Positions 8,043 to 18,494 of a stretch of DNA of 64,000 nt are shown in pieces (position 1 is the stretch's first letter; each line of letters opens with the position of its first letter). Source of the stretch: Roseivivax sediminis (lineage in GTDB: Bacteria; Pseudomonadota; Alphaproteobacteria; Rhodobacterales; Rhodobacteraceae); the NCBI RefSeq assembly GCF_900112685.1, contig NZ_FOMS01000005.1, positions 186,001 to 250,000 of the forward strand, read 5' to 3'. A model generated the notes under the pieces. The model was given only the letters and a program-made list of their open reading frames with translations, was not told where the DNA came from and ran no database searches. The translations under genes and the position numbers were made by a program.

Positions 8043-10175
8043 TCACCTGGCGCGCGCCTCGCGGATCAGCCGCAGGATGTCCTGCGCCGCTTCGGGGATA
8101 TTGGTGCCGGGCCCGAAGATCGCCTTCACCCCGGCCTTCTGCAGGAAGTCGTAATCCTGCTGCGGGATCACCCCGCCGCAGATCACCAGGATATCCTCGG
8201 CCCCTTGCGCCTTCAGGGCCGCCACAAGCTGCGGCGCCAGCGTCTTGTGACCCGCCGCCTGGGAGGAGATGCCAATGACGTGCACGTCGTTGTCGACCGC
8301 GTCCTGCGCCGCTTCCTCGGGCGTCTGGAACAGCGGGCCGACATCCACGTCGAAGCCGATATCGGCAAAGGCCGTCGCGATCACCTTGGCGCCGCGGTCG
8401 TGACCGTCCTGGCCCATCTTCACCACCAGCATCCGCGGGCGGCGGCCCTCGTCCTCGGCGAAGTCCTCCACCGCCTTCTGGATCGCCGCGAACCCCTCGT
8501 CGCCCTCGTAGGCCGCGCCGTAGACGCCCGCGAGCGTCTTCACCTCGGCCCGGTGCCGGCCGAACACCTTCTCCATCGCCATCGAGATCTCTCCAACGCT
8601 CGCGCGGGCCCGCGCCGCCTCCACCGCGGCGGCCAGAAGGTTGCCCTCGCCCGCCGCCACACGCTCCAGGTCCGCCAGCGCGGCGTCGCAGGCCGCCTGA
8701 TCGCGGCTGGCGCGTATCCGCTCCAGCGCGGCCACCTGGCTCTCCCGCACCGCCGAATTGTCGATGTCGCGGATGTCGAGGTCCTCTTCCTTCGGCAAGC
8801 GGTACTTGTTCACCCCGACGATCACGTCCTCGCCGCGATCGATCATCGCCTGGCGCGTCGCCGCCGCCTCCTCGATCCGCAGCTTCGGCATGCCGGAGGC
8901 GACCGCCTTGGTCATGCCGCCCATCCCGTCCACTTCCTCGATCAGCGCCCAGGCCTTCTCGGCGAGGTCATGGGTCAGCTTCTCGACGTAGTAAGATCCG
9001 GCGAGCGGATCGACGACCTTGGTCACCCCCGTCTCTTCCTGAAGGATGAGCTGCGTGTTCCGCGCGATCCGGGCCGAGAAATCGGTCGGCAGCGCCATCG
9101 CCTCGTCGAGCGCGTTGGTGTGGAGCGATTGCGTCCCGCCGAGCACAGCGCTCATCGCCTCGTAGGCGGTGCGAATGACGTTGTTGTAAGGGTCCTGTTC
9201 GGAGAGCGACACGCCCGACGTCTGGCAATGCGTCCGCAGCATCTTGGAGCGCGGATTCTTCGCGCCGAGATCGGTCATGATCCGGTGCCAGAGCATCCGC
9301 GCCGCGCGCAGCTTCGCCGCCTCCATGAAGAAGTTCTTGCCGATGGCGAAGAAGAACGACAGCCGCCCCGCGAACTTGTCGATGTCCATGCCGCGCGCGA
9401 CCGCGGCCTCGACGTATTCCTTGCCGTCGGCGAGCGTGTAGGCCAGCTCCTGCACGAGGTTCGCGCCGGCCTCCTGCATGTGATAGCCGGAGATCGAGAT
9501 CGAGTTGAAGCGCGGCATCTCGGCCGAGGTGTATTCGATGATGTCCGCGATGATCCGCATCGAGGGTTCGGGCGGATAGATATACGTGTTGCGGACCATG
9601 AACTCCTTGAGGATGTCGTTCTGGATGGTCCCCGACAGCACCGACTTGTCGTGGCCCTGCTCCTCCCCGGTGACGATGAAGTTCGCCAGCACCGGGATCA
9701 CCGCGCCGTTCATCGTCATCGACACCGACACCTTGTCGAGCGGGATGCCGTCGAACAGCACCTTGGTGTCCTCCACGCTGTCGATGGCGACGCCGGCCTT
9801 GCCGACATCGCCGACGACGCGCGGATGATCGCTGTCGTAGCCGCGGTGGGTGGCAAGATCGAAGGCGACGGAGACGCCCTGCTGCCCGGCATCGAGCGCG
9901 GCGCGGTAGAAGCGGTTGCTCTCCTCGGCGGTGGAGAAGCCGGCATATTGCCGGATCGTCCATGGCCGGCCGGCATACATCGTCGCCTTCACGCCGCGGG
10001 TAAACGGCTCCAGCCCCGGCAGGGTGCCGAGATGCGGCAGGCCGGCGACGTCCTCCTCTGTGTAAAGGGGCTGGATGTCGATCCCCTCGATCGTCTTCCA
10101 GGTCAGATCGTCGAGGCTGCGCGTCTTCAGCTCGCTCTCAGCCAGAGCCTTCCAGTCGTCCTTGGTCGCACTCAT
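8043..10175 (-). CDS. scpA: Methylmalonyl-CoA mutase, single-chain form
   Basis: 710 aa. Converts (R)-methylmalonyl-CoA to succinyl-CoA with adenosylcobalamin, the last step of propionyl-CoA assimilation. The N-terminal TIM barrel holds the catalytic region with [19 protein letters not shown] (near 90). The C-terminal B12 domain carries the DxHxxG signature DGHDRG with cobalt-ligand H592, then the GG motif CGGVIPQQD. An ATG pair at 10178/10175 follows AGAGGACAGG; the second ATG gives the usual MSATKDDW start. Its first 38 bp overlap the end of the upstream sulfotransferase-like gene. pccA and pccB, the two preceding steps, lie 2-8 kb away on the same strand. No epimerase or MeaB gene is in the window. 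Confidence 0.96.
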   Translation of the reverse strand: MSATKDDWKALAESELKTRSLDDLTWKTIEGIDIQPLYTEEDVAGLPHLGTLPGLEPFTRGVKATMYAGRPWTIRQYAGFSTAEESNRFYRAALDAGQQGVSVAFDLATHRGYDSDHPRVVGDVGKAGVAIDSVEDTKVLFDGIPLDKVSVSMTMNGAVIPVLANFIVTGEEQGHDKSVLSGTIQNDILKEFMVRNTYIYPPEPSMRIIADIIEYTSAEMPRFNSISISGYHMQEAGANLVQELAYTLADGKEYVEAAVARGMDIDKFAGRLSFFFAIGKNFFMEAAKLRAARMLWHRIMTDLGAKNPRSKMLRTHCQTSGVSLSEQDPYNNVIRTAYEAMSAVLGGTQSLHTNALDEAMALPTDFSARIARNTQLILQEETGVTKVVDPLAGSYYVEKLTHDLAEKAWALIEEVDGMGGMTKAVASGMPKLRIEEAAATRQAMIDRGEDVIVGVNKYRLPKEEDLDIRDIDNSAVRESQVAALERIRASRDQAACDAALADLERVAAGEGNLLAAAVEAARARASVGEISMAMEKVFGRHRAEVKTLAGVYGAAYEGDEGFAAIQKAVEDFAEDEGRRPRMLVVKMGQDGHDRGAKVIATAFADIGFDVDVGPLFQTPEEAAQDAVDNDVHVIGISSQAAGHKTLAPQLVAALKAQGAEDILVICGGVIPQQDYDFLQKAGVKAIFGPGTNIPEAAQDILRLIREARAR

Positions 10176-11058
10176 CATCCTGTCCTCTTCTCGGGCGATC
10201 CGGGCGCGCGGCCTGTGCCGCCTGGACCGGATCGGGGTCCTCCACATACCGCGCGAGGCCATCCGCCCCGGCGCGCAGCCAGTAAAGATCGTCCTGGTAG
10301 CTCTCGCGCAGGGCCGCCGCGAGCTCGTCGGGAAACGGTTGCCAGGCCTCTCCACGCAGGCGCAGCGCCGCCGGATCGCGGCCCTGCTCGGCCAGGAGCC
10401 GGCACAGCTCGGGCGGGCGCGGGGCGCGGTTCGCCCCGAAGGCGCCCGGCGGCGATGGCGGCAGGGCCGGATCGCCGGTCAGCGCGGCCATCAGTGCGTG
10501 CGGCGCATCGGCGAAGCGTTCGTATGGCGTCACCACGATCTGCGTGTCCGGCAACGCACAGGCAAGATCGGCGATCACCTCGCGCCAGCCGCGCCGGGCG
10601 GCGAGGATGCGCGCCAGCGTCACGCCGTCCGGCGGCGCCACCCCGCGCGCCACGAGACAGGCGAAGAGCGAGGTCCAGTAGCTGGCCGGTTCGCGGATCT
10701 GCAGCACCGCCCGCGCCGGCCCGAAGGCCGCGCCGAGCCGCGCCAGACGCTCCCCAACCGCCGGGTATAGGCCGTGCGCGCGCAGGTTCGCACGCGGCGT
10801 GCCGATCATGTTCGCGTCGCTCACCACCAGCGTTGTCGTGCCGCGCGCCGCCTCGGCCGCGCAGGCCAGTTTCACCCGGCCGACATCGCGCGGCCGCGCC
10901 TCTCGCGAGGCCACGTTGTGCAGCAGGCCCGTCCGGGTCCGGCGCGGATCCCAGACGGTGATCCCCCGCACCGAAAGCGCGTCGGCATGCGCGCGTGCAT
11001 AGAGCTGGAACGCGGTCGAGGCGGAGCGATGCGCGCCGAGATGCAGACAGACGTCCAT
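10138..11058 (-). CDS. Sulfotransferase-like P-loop protein
   Basis: 306 aa from the ATG at 11058, which follows GGGAGA; longer in-frame starts lack a ribosome site. The start [20 protein letters not shown] matches the glycine/Ser-Thr phosphate-binding loop of PAPS-dependent sulfotransferase-like proteins. [19 protein letters not shown] (near 150) resembles the 3'-phosphate segment (R-x-P-x3-W/Y-S). No second catalytic residue could be assigned with confidence. It overlaps the mutase gene by 38 bp, which suggests co-transcription, though no functional link to propionate is obvious. Use on the nearby surface polysaccharide is possible but inferred. Confidence 0.6.
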   Translation of the reverse strand: MDVCLHLGAHRSASTAFQLYARAHADALSVRGITVWDPRRTRTGLLHNVASREARPRDVGRVKLACAAEAARGTTTLVVSDANMIGTPRANLRAHGLYPAVGERLARLGAAFGPARAVLQIREPASYWTSLFACLVARGVAPPDGVTLARILAARRGWREVIADLACALPDTQIVVTPYERFADAPHALMAALTGDPALPPSPPGAFGANRAPRPPELCRLLAEQGRDPAALRLRGEAWQPFPDELAAALRESYQDDLYWLRAGADGLARYVEDPDPVQAAQAARPDRPRRGQDDECDQGRLEGSG

Positions 11059-11228
11059 GACACTCTCCCGTAGCCGGTGGCGGGAAGCCTTGCGGCATGG
11101 CCATGAGGACGCCGTTAACGCCGGCTTTCGCCAGAGTTTCCGAACGCGCAGACGCGGCGCTGACATTTTCGGGATCGCCCGTCCGCAGGTGATACCCAAG
11201 TGCCGGCACGGGGACTATATCTAACGAG

Positions 11229-11672
11229 ATGACACGCTTTTTGACCATTCTCGCGGCGCTTCTCCTGTCCGCGCCCGCCCTTGCGGCCGACGGCACTGCG
11301 ACAGACGACCTCATCGTCTCGGCCGAGGGTCGCAGCCTCGACGAGTTCCGCTGGATCAAGCGACCCATCGTGGTCTTCGCCGACAACCCCGCCGATCCCC
11401 GATACGTCCAGCAGATGCAGTTTATTGCCGACCGCGAGGAGGCGTTGCGCGAACGCGACGTTGTGGTGATCACCGACACCGACCCCTCCGGGCGCTCCGC
11501 GATCCGGCAGGAGCTGCGCCCGCGCGAATTCATGTTGGTGCTTCTGGCCAAGGACGGCAGCCGCGTGCTGCGCAAGCCCTTCCCCTGGTCGGTGCGCGAA
11601 ATCACACGCTCGATCGACAAGCTGCCGGCGCGCCAGCAGGAGGTGCGCGACGGACGAAATGGCGCGCCATAG
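11229..11672 (+). CDS. DUF4174 domain-containing secreted protein
   Basis: 147 aa with a cleavable signal peptide (residues 1-20, ending APALAA). The mature part matches the DUF4174 pattern: a RWIKRPIVVFAD strand, QMQFIADREEALRERDVVV, and a final FPWSVREITRSIDKLPARQQE helix. The layout recalls a thioredoxin-like fold without the CxxC pair. Family function is unknown; a periplasmic location is inferred from the signal. It is divergent from the sulfotransferase-like gene and stands alone as a transcription unit. Confidence 0.75.
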   Translation: MTRFLTILAALLLSAPALAADGTATDDLIVSAEGRSLDEFRWIKRPIVVFADNPADPRYVQQMQFIADREEALRERDVVVITDTDPSGRSAIRQELRPREFMLVLLAKDGSRVLRKPFPWSVREITRSIDKLPARQQEVRDGRNGAP

Positions 11673-11788
11673 CCGCAGGGCGCGTTGATTTCGCGCCGCG
11701 CCGGACGTATGTATACCTTATGGGACCGGACGGTCCGGCCTACCGAGCGAGGAAAGCGATATGTCGAGATCACCGAAATCGCCGCCCC

Positions 11789-12388
11789 CTATTTCCGGCC
11801 AGACCGGCCCGCGCCCGGGATACTGAGGCTCGGCGCCTGTGCGCGCCGCACTTCAGATATGCTCTCGTCCAGCGCCTCCAGTGCGCTGCGCCCCATCTCC
11901 AGCGCCTCCAGTTTCAACGAGATGTAGTCCGTGTACATCTTGATGCGCTGCGGCTGCGTGCTGTCGCGGAAGCCCGTGTCTCGCAGATCGGCGATGATCG
12001 CCTCGATTGCGAAGACCTGGTTGTAATACCGAACGATCGGCTGGATTGCCGCCTCCGGCAGGAGGTGGATGCTGTCGATCGACGCCTGGAAGATGGTGTC
12101 GTTGCGCTCCGTCGGGATCAGCGGGACGTAATCGGGATCGGATTCCATCGTCTCCACCATCGCCCGCCACGCCTCGTTCAGATCGAACCGCGGATTGCCG
12201 AGGATGTCGACGTAATGCTGGATCTCGGCGCGAAGCGCGACCTGCAAATCCTCCTGTCGCGCCCGGCGCCGGCGCTTTTCGCGCCCGCGCTCGCGCAGGC
12301 CCGCCATCAGCCAGCCGACAGACGCGACGCCGGCGCCGACGAGTGCGGCGGCAAGGCGCGGATCGCTGTTGACGGCGGTATCGGTCAT
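11789..12388 (-). CDS. Hypothetical membrane-anchored protein
   Basis: 199 aa. One N-terminal hydrophobic segment (about residues 12-30) is followed by a very basic stretch (REKRRRRARQ, near 36-45), as expected for a cytoplasm-facing anchor. The remainder is soluble, mostly helical and acidic, with a likely coiled segment at 140-185. I recognise no family. It starts 4 bp after the pccA stop and is therefore very probably translated from the pccA message. A role in propionyl-CoA metabolism is only suggested by that position. Confidence 0.6.
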   Translation of the reverse strand: MTDTAVNSDPRLAAALVGAGVASVGWLMAGLRERGREKRRRRARQEDLQVALRAEIQHYVDILGNPRFDLNEAWRAMVETMESDPDYVPLIPTERNDTIFQASIDSIHLLPEAAIQPIVRYYNQVFAIEAIIADLRDTGFRDSTQPQRIKMYTDYISLKLEALEMGRSALEALDESISEVRRAQAPSLSIPGAGRSGRK

Positions 12389-12392
12389 CGCT

Positions 12393-14393
<2,001 letters not shown>

Positions 14394-14452
14394 CTCCGTC
14401 CCTTTCGATGTATCGGCCCCGGCGCGCGGCCACGTGGGCACGCGCAAACACG

Positions 14453-14486
14453 AAAAAGGCCACCGAGGCGCGATGCCCCGGTGGCC
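14453..14486 (-). terminator. Intrinsic terminator of the 70-aa lipoprotein gene
   Basis: On the minus strand an 8-bp GC stem (GGCCACCG/CGGTGGCC, arms 14479-14486 and 14458-14465) is followed at once by TTTTT (14457-14453). It sits 45 bp past the lipoprotein stop and just before pccA, so it separates the two units. Confidence 0.8.
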
Positions 14487-14531
14487 GGAAACTCGTCCGT
14501 CACGCGGCCGGTGGCCGCGGTCGGGCTCAGA

Positions 14532-14744
14532 TCAGCGGCAGACGCCCGGCGTGACGTCGTCACACACGGTGCCGGCCGCGATGCCGGCTGCCGCACCGAT
14601 GGTGCCGTCGCCACCGAGCGCGCGGTCCGCGGCATAGCCGCCGACGCCGCCGAGCGCCGCGCGCGGCACGTCCGAGCTCTCGCAAGCCGCGAGGCTCCCG
14701 CCGAGTGCGCCGACCAGTGCGGTGAACTTGATGACCTTAAGCAT
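14532..14744 (-). CDS. Small glycine-rich lipoprotein
   Basis: 70 aa from the ATG at 14744. The lipobox SLAAC puts the lipidated cysteine at residue 20. The mature part is glycine- and alanine-rich (AALGGVGGYAADRALGG, then IGAAAGIAAG), a glycine-zipper-like pattern found in small membrane-associated lipoproteins, and it ends with two cysteines (VCDDVTPGVCR) that could form a disulfide. A GGAAC-N17-TGTT element lies about 50 bp upstream and a clean intrinsic terminator follows, so it is a single-gene unit. Function unknown. Confidence 0.75.
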   Translation of the reverse strand: MLKVIKFTALVGALGGSLAACESSDVPRAALGGVGGYAADRALGGDGTIGAAAGIAAGTVCDDVTPGVCR

Positions 14745-14794
14745 GAGGAAGACTCCCTTCGTTCCCAAATCGCGTCTTGGATGTACGCGCCGGG

Positions 14795-14820
14795 AACACT
14801 TGTCCGTCGAAACTTGTTCC
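14795..14820 (-). promoter_or_regulatory. Candidate EcfG-type (general stress) promoter
   Basis: Minus strand: GGAAC (14820-14816), 17 bp, TGTT (14798-14795), ending 50 bp before the lipoprotein start at 14744. Known alphaproteobacterial EcfG promoters read GGAAC-N16/17-CGTT, so one base of the -10 element differs. A similar element precedes the PRC-barrel gene. Confidence 0.4.
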
Positions 14821-15141
14821 GCTGAAAGGGGGGAATCACATAGTATTGAGCGTTGCCTTGCCGGCGCCCCCCGCAACCGGCAAGGCTCCGCTTATGCGCC
14901 ATTTTGCGCACAGCCGGTGCCGCAGGAAAAAATCCGGGCGGCCGGTCAGGGGAAAGTCCGGTCCGCCCGGAAGGGGAAGGGTTACGGTGACCATGCGGCC
15001 GAGGTGTGCGAAGCCGCATAGCAAGTGACCCAGTTTGGGACGGTTCCACGCTGTCAGAGACGCCGGCCACCGCCAAGCCTGCGACACACGCCGCGCGTGT
15101 CTCGGCCCGTTCTCGCCCATAGGCGTCCCCCTTCGGCTGAA
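14821..15141. other. Intergenic stretch without a recognisable gene
   Basis: No convincing coding frame on either strand. It holds a 10-bp perfect hairpin (GCCTTGCCGG 14855-14864 with CCGGCAAGGC 14877-14886) that has no T tract on either side, and a G-rich stretch near 14941-14990. The hairpin may be a structural element or part of a small RNA; nothing more can be supported. Confidence 0.4.
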
Positions 15142-15501
15142 TCATGCCCAGAACTCCGGGTCGAAGGCCTCGGGAAAGCTCGCTCGGGCGGCCGCCTCGT
15201 CAATCACGAGTTGCGCATCATAGGACGCGGGGTCGAAAGGATCTTCCGCCGGCACCACTTCGCGCCCGAACAGCCAGGACAGCCGGCCCGCGTCGAGGTT
15301 ACCGCGCTCGAACGGTTCGGTGCCGAAATAGTGCCAGAGCGCGGCCATGAACCACAGATCCGCGCGCCGGTCCGGCGGACGGCGGTCGGCATAGCGCTCG
15401 CGCCGGGTGATCGGCGTGATCCCCTTGGGGTTGGCGCGGCGGATGGTGAACTGGAAATCGGTGCCGGGCAATCGCCCGGGAAACCCGCGATGCTTCAGCA
15501 T
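15142..15501 (-). CDS. Hypothetical protein of the pcc locus
   Basis: 119 aa; GGAGG lies 7 bp before the ATG, a good ribosome site. It is soluble, with no signal peptide or membrane segment. It is rich in aromatic residues and arginine (FQFTIRRANPKGITPITRRE; then DLWFMAALWHYFGTEPFERG) and ends EAFDPEFWA. I recognise no family. It lies between two small lipoprotein genes, inside the span that separates pccB from pccA. Confidence 0.65.
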   Translation of the reverse strand: MLKHRGFPGRLPGTDFQFTIRRANPKGITPITRRERYADRRPPDRRADLWFMAALWHYFGTEPFERGNLDAGRLSWLFGREVVPAEDPFDPASYDAQLVIDEAAARASFPEAFDPEFWA

Positions 15502-15546
15502 GGGCCGGCCTCCGATCTGACGAAGGCGCGGGTGCGGCCCGATGGC

Positions 15547-15573
15547 GGGACGGATCGGCGACCGATCCGTCCC
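15547..15573 (-). terminator. Strong 12-bp hairpin downstream of the 47-aa lipoprotein gene
   Basis: Arms GGGACGGATCGG (15547-15558) and CCGATCCGTCCC (15562-15573) are perfectly complementary around a 3-nt loop. It begins 10 bp past the lipoprotein stop on the minus strand. There is no T tract, so it could equally be an mRNA 3'-end stabiliser. Confidence 0.55.
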
Positions 15574-15582
15574 CCGATCCGA

Positions 15583-15726
15583 TTACTTGTACTTGCCGGT
15601 GTAGACCGGTTCGGACGTGATCGGCGCGGGTTCGACCACGACGACTTCTTCTTCCTGCTGGCCGCCGCATGCCGACAGAGCAGCGACGAAGCCGAACAGG
15701 GCGGCGAGCTTAACGGTGTGGGACAT
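15583..15726 (-). CDS. Very small lipoprotein, 47 aa
   Basis: The coding frame runs from ATG 15726 (AGGAG 8 bp upstream) to TAA. A hydrophobic segment leads to the lipobox ALSAC, with lipidated cysteine at residue 20. The 27-residue mature peptide is acidic then prolyl (GGQQEEEVVVVEPAPITSEP) and ends VYTGKYK. It is too short for most gene finders but has all the parts of a lipoprotein. Its position among the pcc genes may be incidental. Function unknown. Confidence 0.72.
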   Translation of the reverse strand: MSHTVKLAALFGFVAALSACGGQQEEEVVVVEPAPITSEPVYTGKYK

Positions 15727-15940
15727 CCTAGTCTCCTGTCAGTGTTCACAGAACGAGCGGCCCCCTTGGGATCCCCTCGTCCGAGTCGTGATGTAGCAGT
15801 CACAATACTGCGACCACCCCCCAAGCTAGCGGAATTTTTAAGGAAAGGATATGCGAGACGGTGACATAGGGGCGCATGTGACGCGAAAGACGCAAAGGAC
15901 GGCATGTCCTGCCCATGTCCCGCAAGATGTTGTGCGGCCA

Positions 15941-16399
15941 TCAGAACGGCTCCCAGATACAGGCGTCACCCTCGACGCTGTAGGCCTCGAAAACCTGAAG
16001 GATTCCGGGGCGCGCAACCCCGAATTCCACCGGCTCGGCCGAGAGGCTGATGACGATGCGCCGGACTTCCGGGTCGGCCTCCTCGAGGGCGGGCAACGCC
16101 AGGTCCCGGCACAGCGTGTCGATGTCGTCCGTCAGCTCCGGAAGGTCACCCGCGATGTCCGCCAGGCCCGGCGCGACGAAGCGGTAGCGATAGAGACCGC
16201 CAGGTTCGGACAGCACCTCGTGCAGCTCGACCGCCTGGCCCGAGGGCAGCGCAGGCATGTCTTCGGCAAGGGCGGCGACGGGAGCCAGAAGCGCGGCAAT
16301 GAGGCAGCCCCGGCCCCTTTTCAGGGCTCCTCCCGCCGGGGCTGCGCTAGCGCGGGCCGGGCCCGCTACCTCGATATGGCATCGGGGGTGTGGCATCAT
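15941..16399 (-). CDS. DUF6497-like secreted protein
   Basis: 152 aa from ATG 16399, which overlaps the stop of the upstream gene as ATGA. After a long basic N-region a hydrophobic core (LIAALLAPVAALA) ends a signal peptide near residue 46. The mature part shows QAVELHEVLSEPGGLYRYRF, a DDIDTLCRDLALP segment, ISLSAEPVEFG, and the terminal motif LQVFEAYSVEGDACIWEPF that marks this small rhodobacteral family. The two cysteines may pair in the periplasm. Family function unknown. It is translationally coupled to the pccB operon. Confidence 0.7.
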   Translation of the reverse strand: MMPHPRCHIEVAGPARASAAPAGGALKRGRGCLIAALLAPVAALAEDMPALPSGQAVELHEVLSEPGGLYRYRFVAPGLADIAGDLPELTDDIDTLCRDLALPALEEADPEVRRIVISLSAEPVEFGVARPGILQVFEAYSVEGDACIWEPF

Positions 16400-16785
16400 C
16401 GTCCGCCCCCCGTCCGCGCCCAGGCCTGCCAGCGCGCCCTGTGGGACGGCGAGGACAGCAGCGCGGCAATTTTCGCGTCGGTGTCGCAGGGCGCCCGGGA
16501 ATTCAGCCTCCCCCCGGCGCGAATGCTCATTCCTTCGCCACAATTCGTAATCTCTATCACAGGCGAGAAACCGCGCAAGTGTTGCATTTGCCGCCAGAGA
16601 TCCTGACGAACCGCGCGGGCCAGTCGGCTCCGGCGCTCGACGACCGGGAAGTGCTGCCGCGCCACCACGTCGAAGCGCGGCGGCCAATGCCGGGACTCCA
16701 CGAGGCGCCCGGGTTCCGCTTTCACGTACCAGCCGCGCTGACGCGGCGGCGCGGCGCCCCAGTCCTGATCTTTCCCCTGCCCCAT
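16396..16785 (-). CDS. Hypothetical protein coupled to pccB
   Basis: 129 aa. The start at 16785 (MGQGKDQDW) was preferred to an in-frame ATG at 16821 because it lies 5 bp past the pccB stop instead of inside pccB. Basic, tryptophan-rich soluble protein (GWYVKAEPGRL, RHWPPRFDVVARQHFPVVERR, RARWQAWAR), with no signal peptide and no recognised domain. Its stop overlaps the next start by 4 bp. Tight coupling to pccB and to a DUF6497-like gene suggests conserved linkage; its function is unknown. Confidence 0.65.
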   Translation of the reverse strand: MGQGKDQDWGAAPPRQRGWYVKAEPGRLVESRHWPPRFDVVARQHFPVVERRSRLARAVRQDLWRQMQHLRGFSPVIEITNCGEGMSIRAGGRLNSRAPCDTDAKIAALLSSPSHRARWQAWARTGGGR

Positions 16786-16790
16786 CGCGA

Positions 16791-18323
16791 TCAGAGCGGA
16801 ATATTGTCGTGTTTCTTCCACGGGTTCGCGAGCGTCTTGCCGCGCAGCGCCGCAAAAGCCCGGCTCACCCGCCGGCGGGTCGAGCGCGGCTGGATCACCT
16901 CGTCGATGAACCCCTTTTCGGCCGCCACGAACGGATTTGCGAAGCGGCTTTCGTATTCCGCCGTGCGCGCCGCGATTTTCTCCGCATCGCCCAGTTCGGA
17001 ACGGTAGAGAATCTCCGTCGCGCCCTTGGCGCCCATCACCGCGATCTCGGCCGTGGGCCAGGCATAGTTGAAATCGCCGCGCAGATGCTTGGACGCCATC
17101 ACGTCATAGGCCCCGCCATAGGCCTTGCGGGTGATGACCGTGACCTTCGGCACCGTCGCCTCGCCATAGGCGAACAGGAGCTTCGCCCCGTGCTTGATGA
17201 CGCCGCCGTATTCCTGCCCGGTCCCCGGCAGGAAGCCGGGCACGTCGACGAAGGTCAGGATGGGGATCTCGAAGCAATCGCAGAAGCGCACGAAGCGCGC
17301 GGCCTTGCGGCTGGAATCGATATCGAGGCAGCCGGCAAGAACCATCGGCTGGTTCGCCACCACGCCCACGGTCTGCCCTTCGAGCCGGATGAACCCGGTG
17401 ACGATGTTGCGCGCGAAATCGGCCTGGATCTCGTAGAAATCGCCCTCGTCCGCGACCTTCTCGATCAGTTCCTTCATGTCGTAGGGGCTGTTGGCGTTCT
17501 CGGGCACGAGCGTGTCGAGCGACGCTTCCTGCCGGCCCGGCTCGTCGAAAAACGGGCGCACCGGCGCCTTTTCGCGGTTCGACAGCGGCAGGAAATCGAC
17601 GAGGCGCCGGACCTCGGCCAGTGCCTCCACGTCGTTCTCGAACGCGGCGTCGGCGACGGAGGATTTCTTCGTATGGGTCGAGGCGCCGCCCAGTTCTTCG
17701 GCGGTCACCACCTCGTTGGTCACGGTCTTCACCACGTCGGGGCCGGTGACGAACATGTAGGAGCTGTCCTTCACCATGAAGATGAAGTCGGTCATCGCCG
17801 GCGAATAGACCGCGCCGCCCGCGCAGGGGCCCATGATGACGGATATCTGCGGGATCACCCCTGAGGCCATGATGTTGCGCTGGAACACTTCGGCATAACC
17901 GGCGAGCGAAGCCACGCCTTCCTGGATCCGGGCACCGCCGGAATCGTTCAGCCCGATCACCGGGGCGCCGTTCTGCAGCGCCATGTCCATGATCTTGCAG
18001 ATTTTCTGGGCGTGCGTCTCGGACAGCGAGCCGCCGAAGACGGTGAAGTCCTGGCTGAAGACATAGACCATGCGGCCGTTGATCGTGCCCCAGCCGGTAA
18101 CCACGCCGTCGCCGTAGGGACGTTGCTTCTCCATCCCGAAATCGGTGCAGCGATGGGCGACGAACATGTCGAACTCCTCGAAGGAGCCTTCGTCGAGCAG
18201 GAGGTCGATGCGTTCGCGCGCGGTCAGCTTGCCCTTGGCGTGCTGACTGTCGATCCGCTTCTGTCCGCCGCCGAGGCGGGCCTCGGCGCGGCGGTCCTCG
18301 AGTTCTTGCAGAATATCCTTCAT
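16791..18323 (-). CDS. pccB: Propionyl-CoA carboxylase, carboxyltransferase (beta) subunit
   Basis: 510 aa, the usual length. Moves the carboxyl group from biotin on PccA to propionyl-CoA. The start [20 protein letters not shown] follows GAGAGGAGCGGGCGG. Family marks: [21 protein letters not shown], the acyl-CoA oxyanion regions GGAR (near 140) and [11 protein letters not shown] (near 430), and [21 protein letters not shown]. The protein ends WKKHDNIPL, the standard PccB tail. It leads an operon with two small genes, and phased GCAAA repeats lie 70-122 bp upstream, consistent with control by the PccR encoded 1.5 kb away. Confidence 0.97.
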   Translation of the reverse strand: MKDILQELEDRRAEARLGGGQKRIDSQHAKGKLTARERIDLLLDEGSFEEFDMFVAHRCTDFGMEKQRPYGDGVVTGWGTINGRMVYVFSQDFTVFGGSLSETHAQKICKIMDMALQNGAPVIGLNDSGGARIQEGVASLAGYAEVFQRNIMASGVIPQISVIMGPCAGGAVYSPAMTDFIFMVKDSSYMFVTGPDVVKTVTNEVVTAEELGGASTHTKKSSVADAAFENDVEALAEVRRLVDFLPLSNREKAPVRPFFDEPGRQEASLDTLVPENANSPYDMKELIEKVADEGDFYEIQADFARNIVTGFIRLEGQTVGVVANQPMVLAGCLDIDSSRKAARFVRFCDCFEIPILTFVDVPGFLPGTGQEYGGVIKHGAKLLFAYGEATVPKVTVITRKAYGGAYDVMASKHLRGDFNYAWPTAEIAVMGAKGATEILYRSELGDAEKIAARTAEYESRFANPFVAAEKGFIDEVIQPRSTRRRVSRAFAALRGKTLANPWKKHDNIPL

Positions 18324-18392
18324 CCGCCCGCTCCTCTCGGCTTCATCGCGCCGGACCATACAGCGCGCGGGTCATGCCTCAAGCGATTTTCG

Positions 18393-18445
18393 GCAAATTT
18401 GCAAATCCGGCATAGGCCCCACGCGGAACATCGCAAACCCGCAAA
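18393..18445. promoter_or_regulatory. Putative PccR operator upstream of pccB: GCAAA direct repeats with 8-bp period
   Basis: GCAAA occurs at 18393 and 18401 (giving AAATTTGCAAAT) and again at 18433 and 18441, each pair exactly 8 bp apart. The first pair contains TTTGCAAA (18398-18405), the box reported for PccR at the pccB promoter of Rhodobacter sphaeroides. It lies between pccB and the divergent exporter, so it could serve both. Confidence 0.65.
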
Positions 18446-18494
18446 GTCACGGGGGCCCGTGGACAGCCCTGCCAAGCCGCCCTAGGACCGATCC

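Noticed and set aside
7668-10961. 1,097-codon open frame on the + strand through the mutase gene
   Set aside because: Crosses the inverted repeat and several real gene borders; Arg/Ala/His-rich without any domain.
14855-14886. Hairpin as an intrinsic terminator
   Set aside because: The stem is good but there is no T tract on either strand and no gene end close by.
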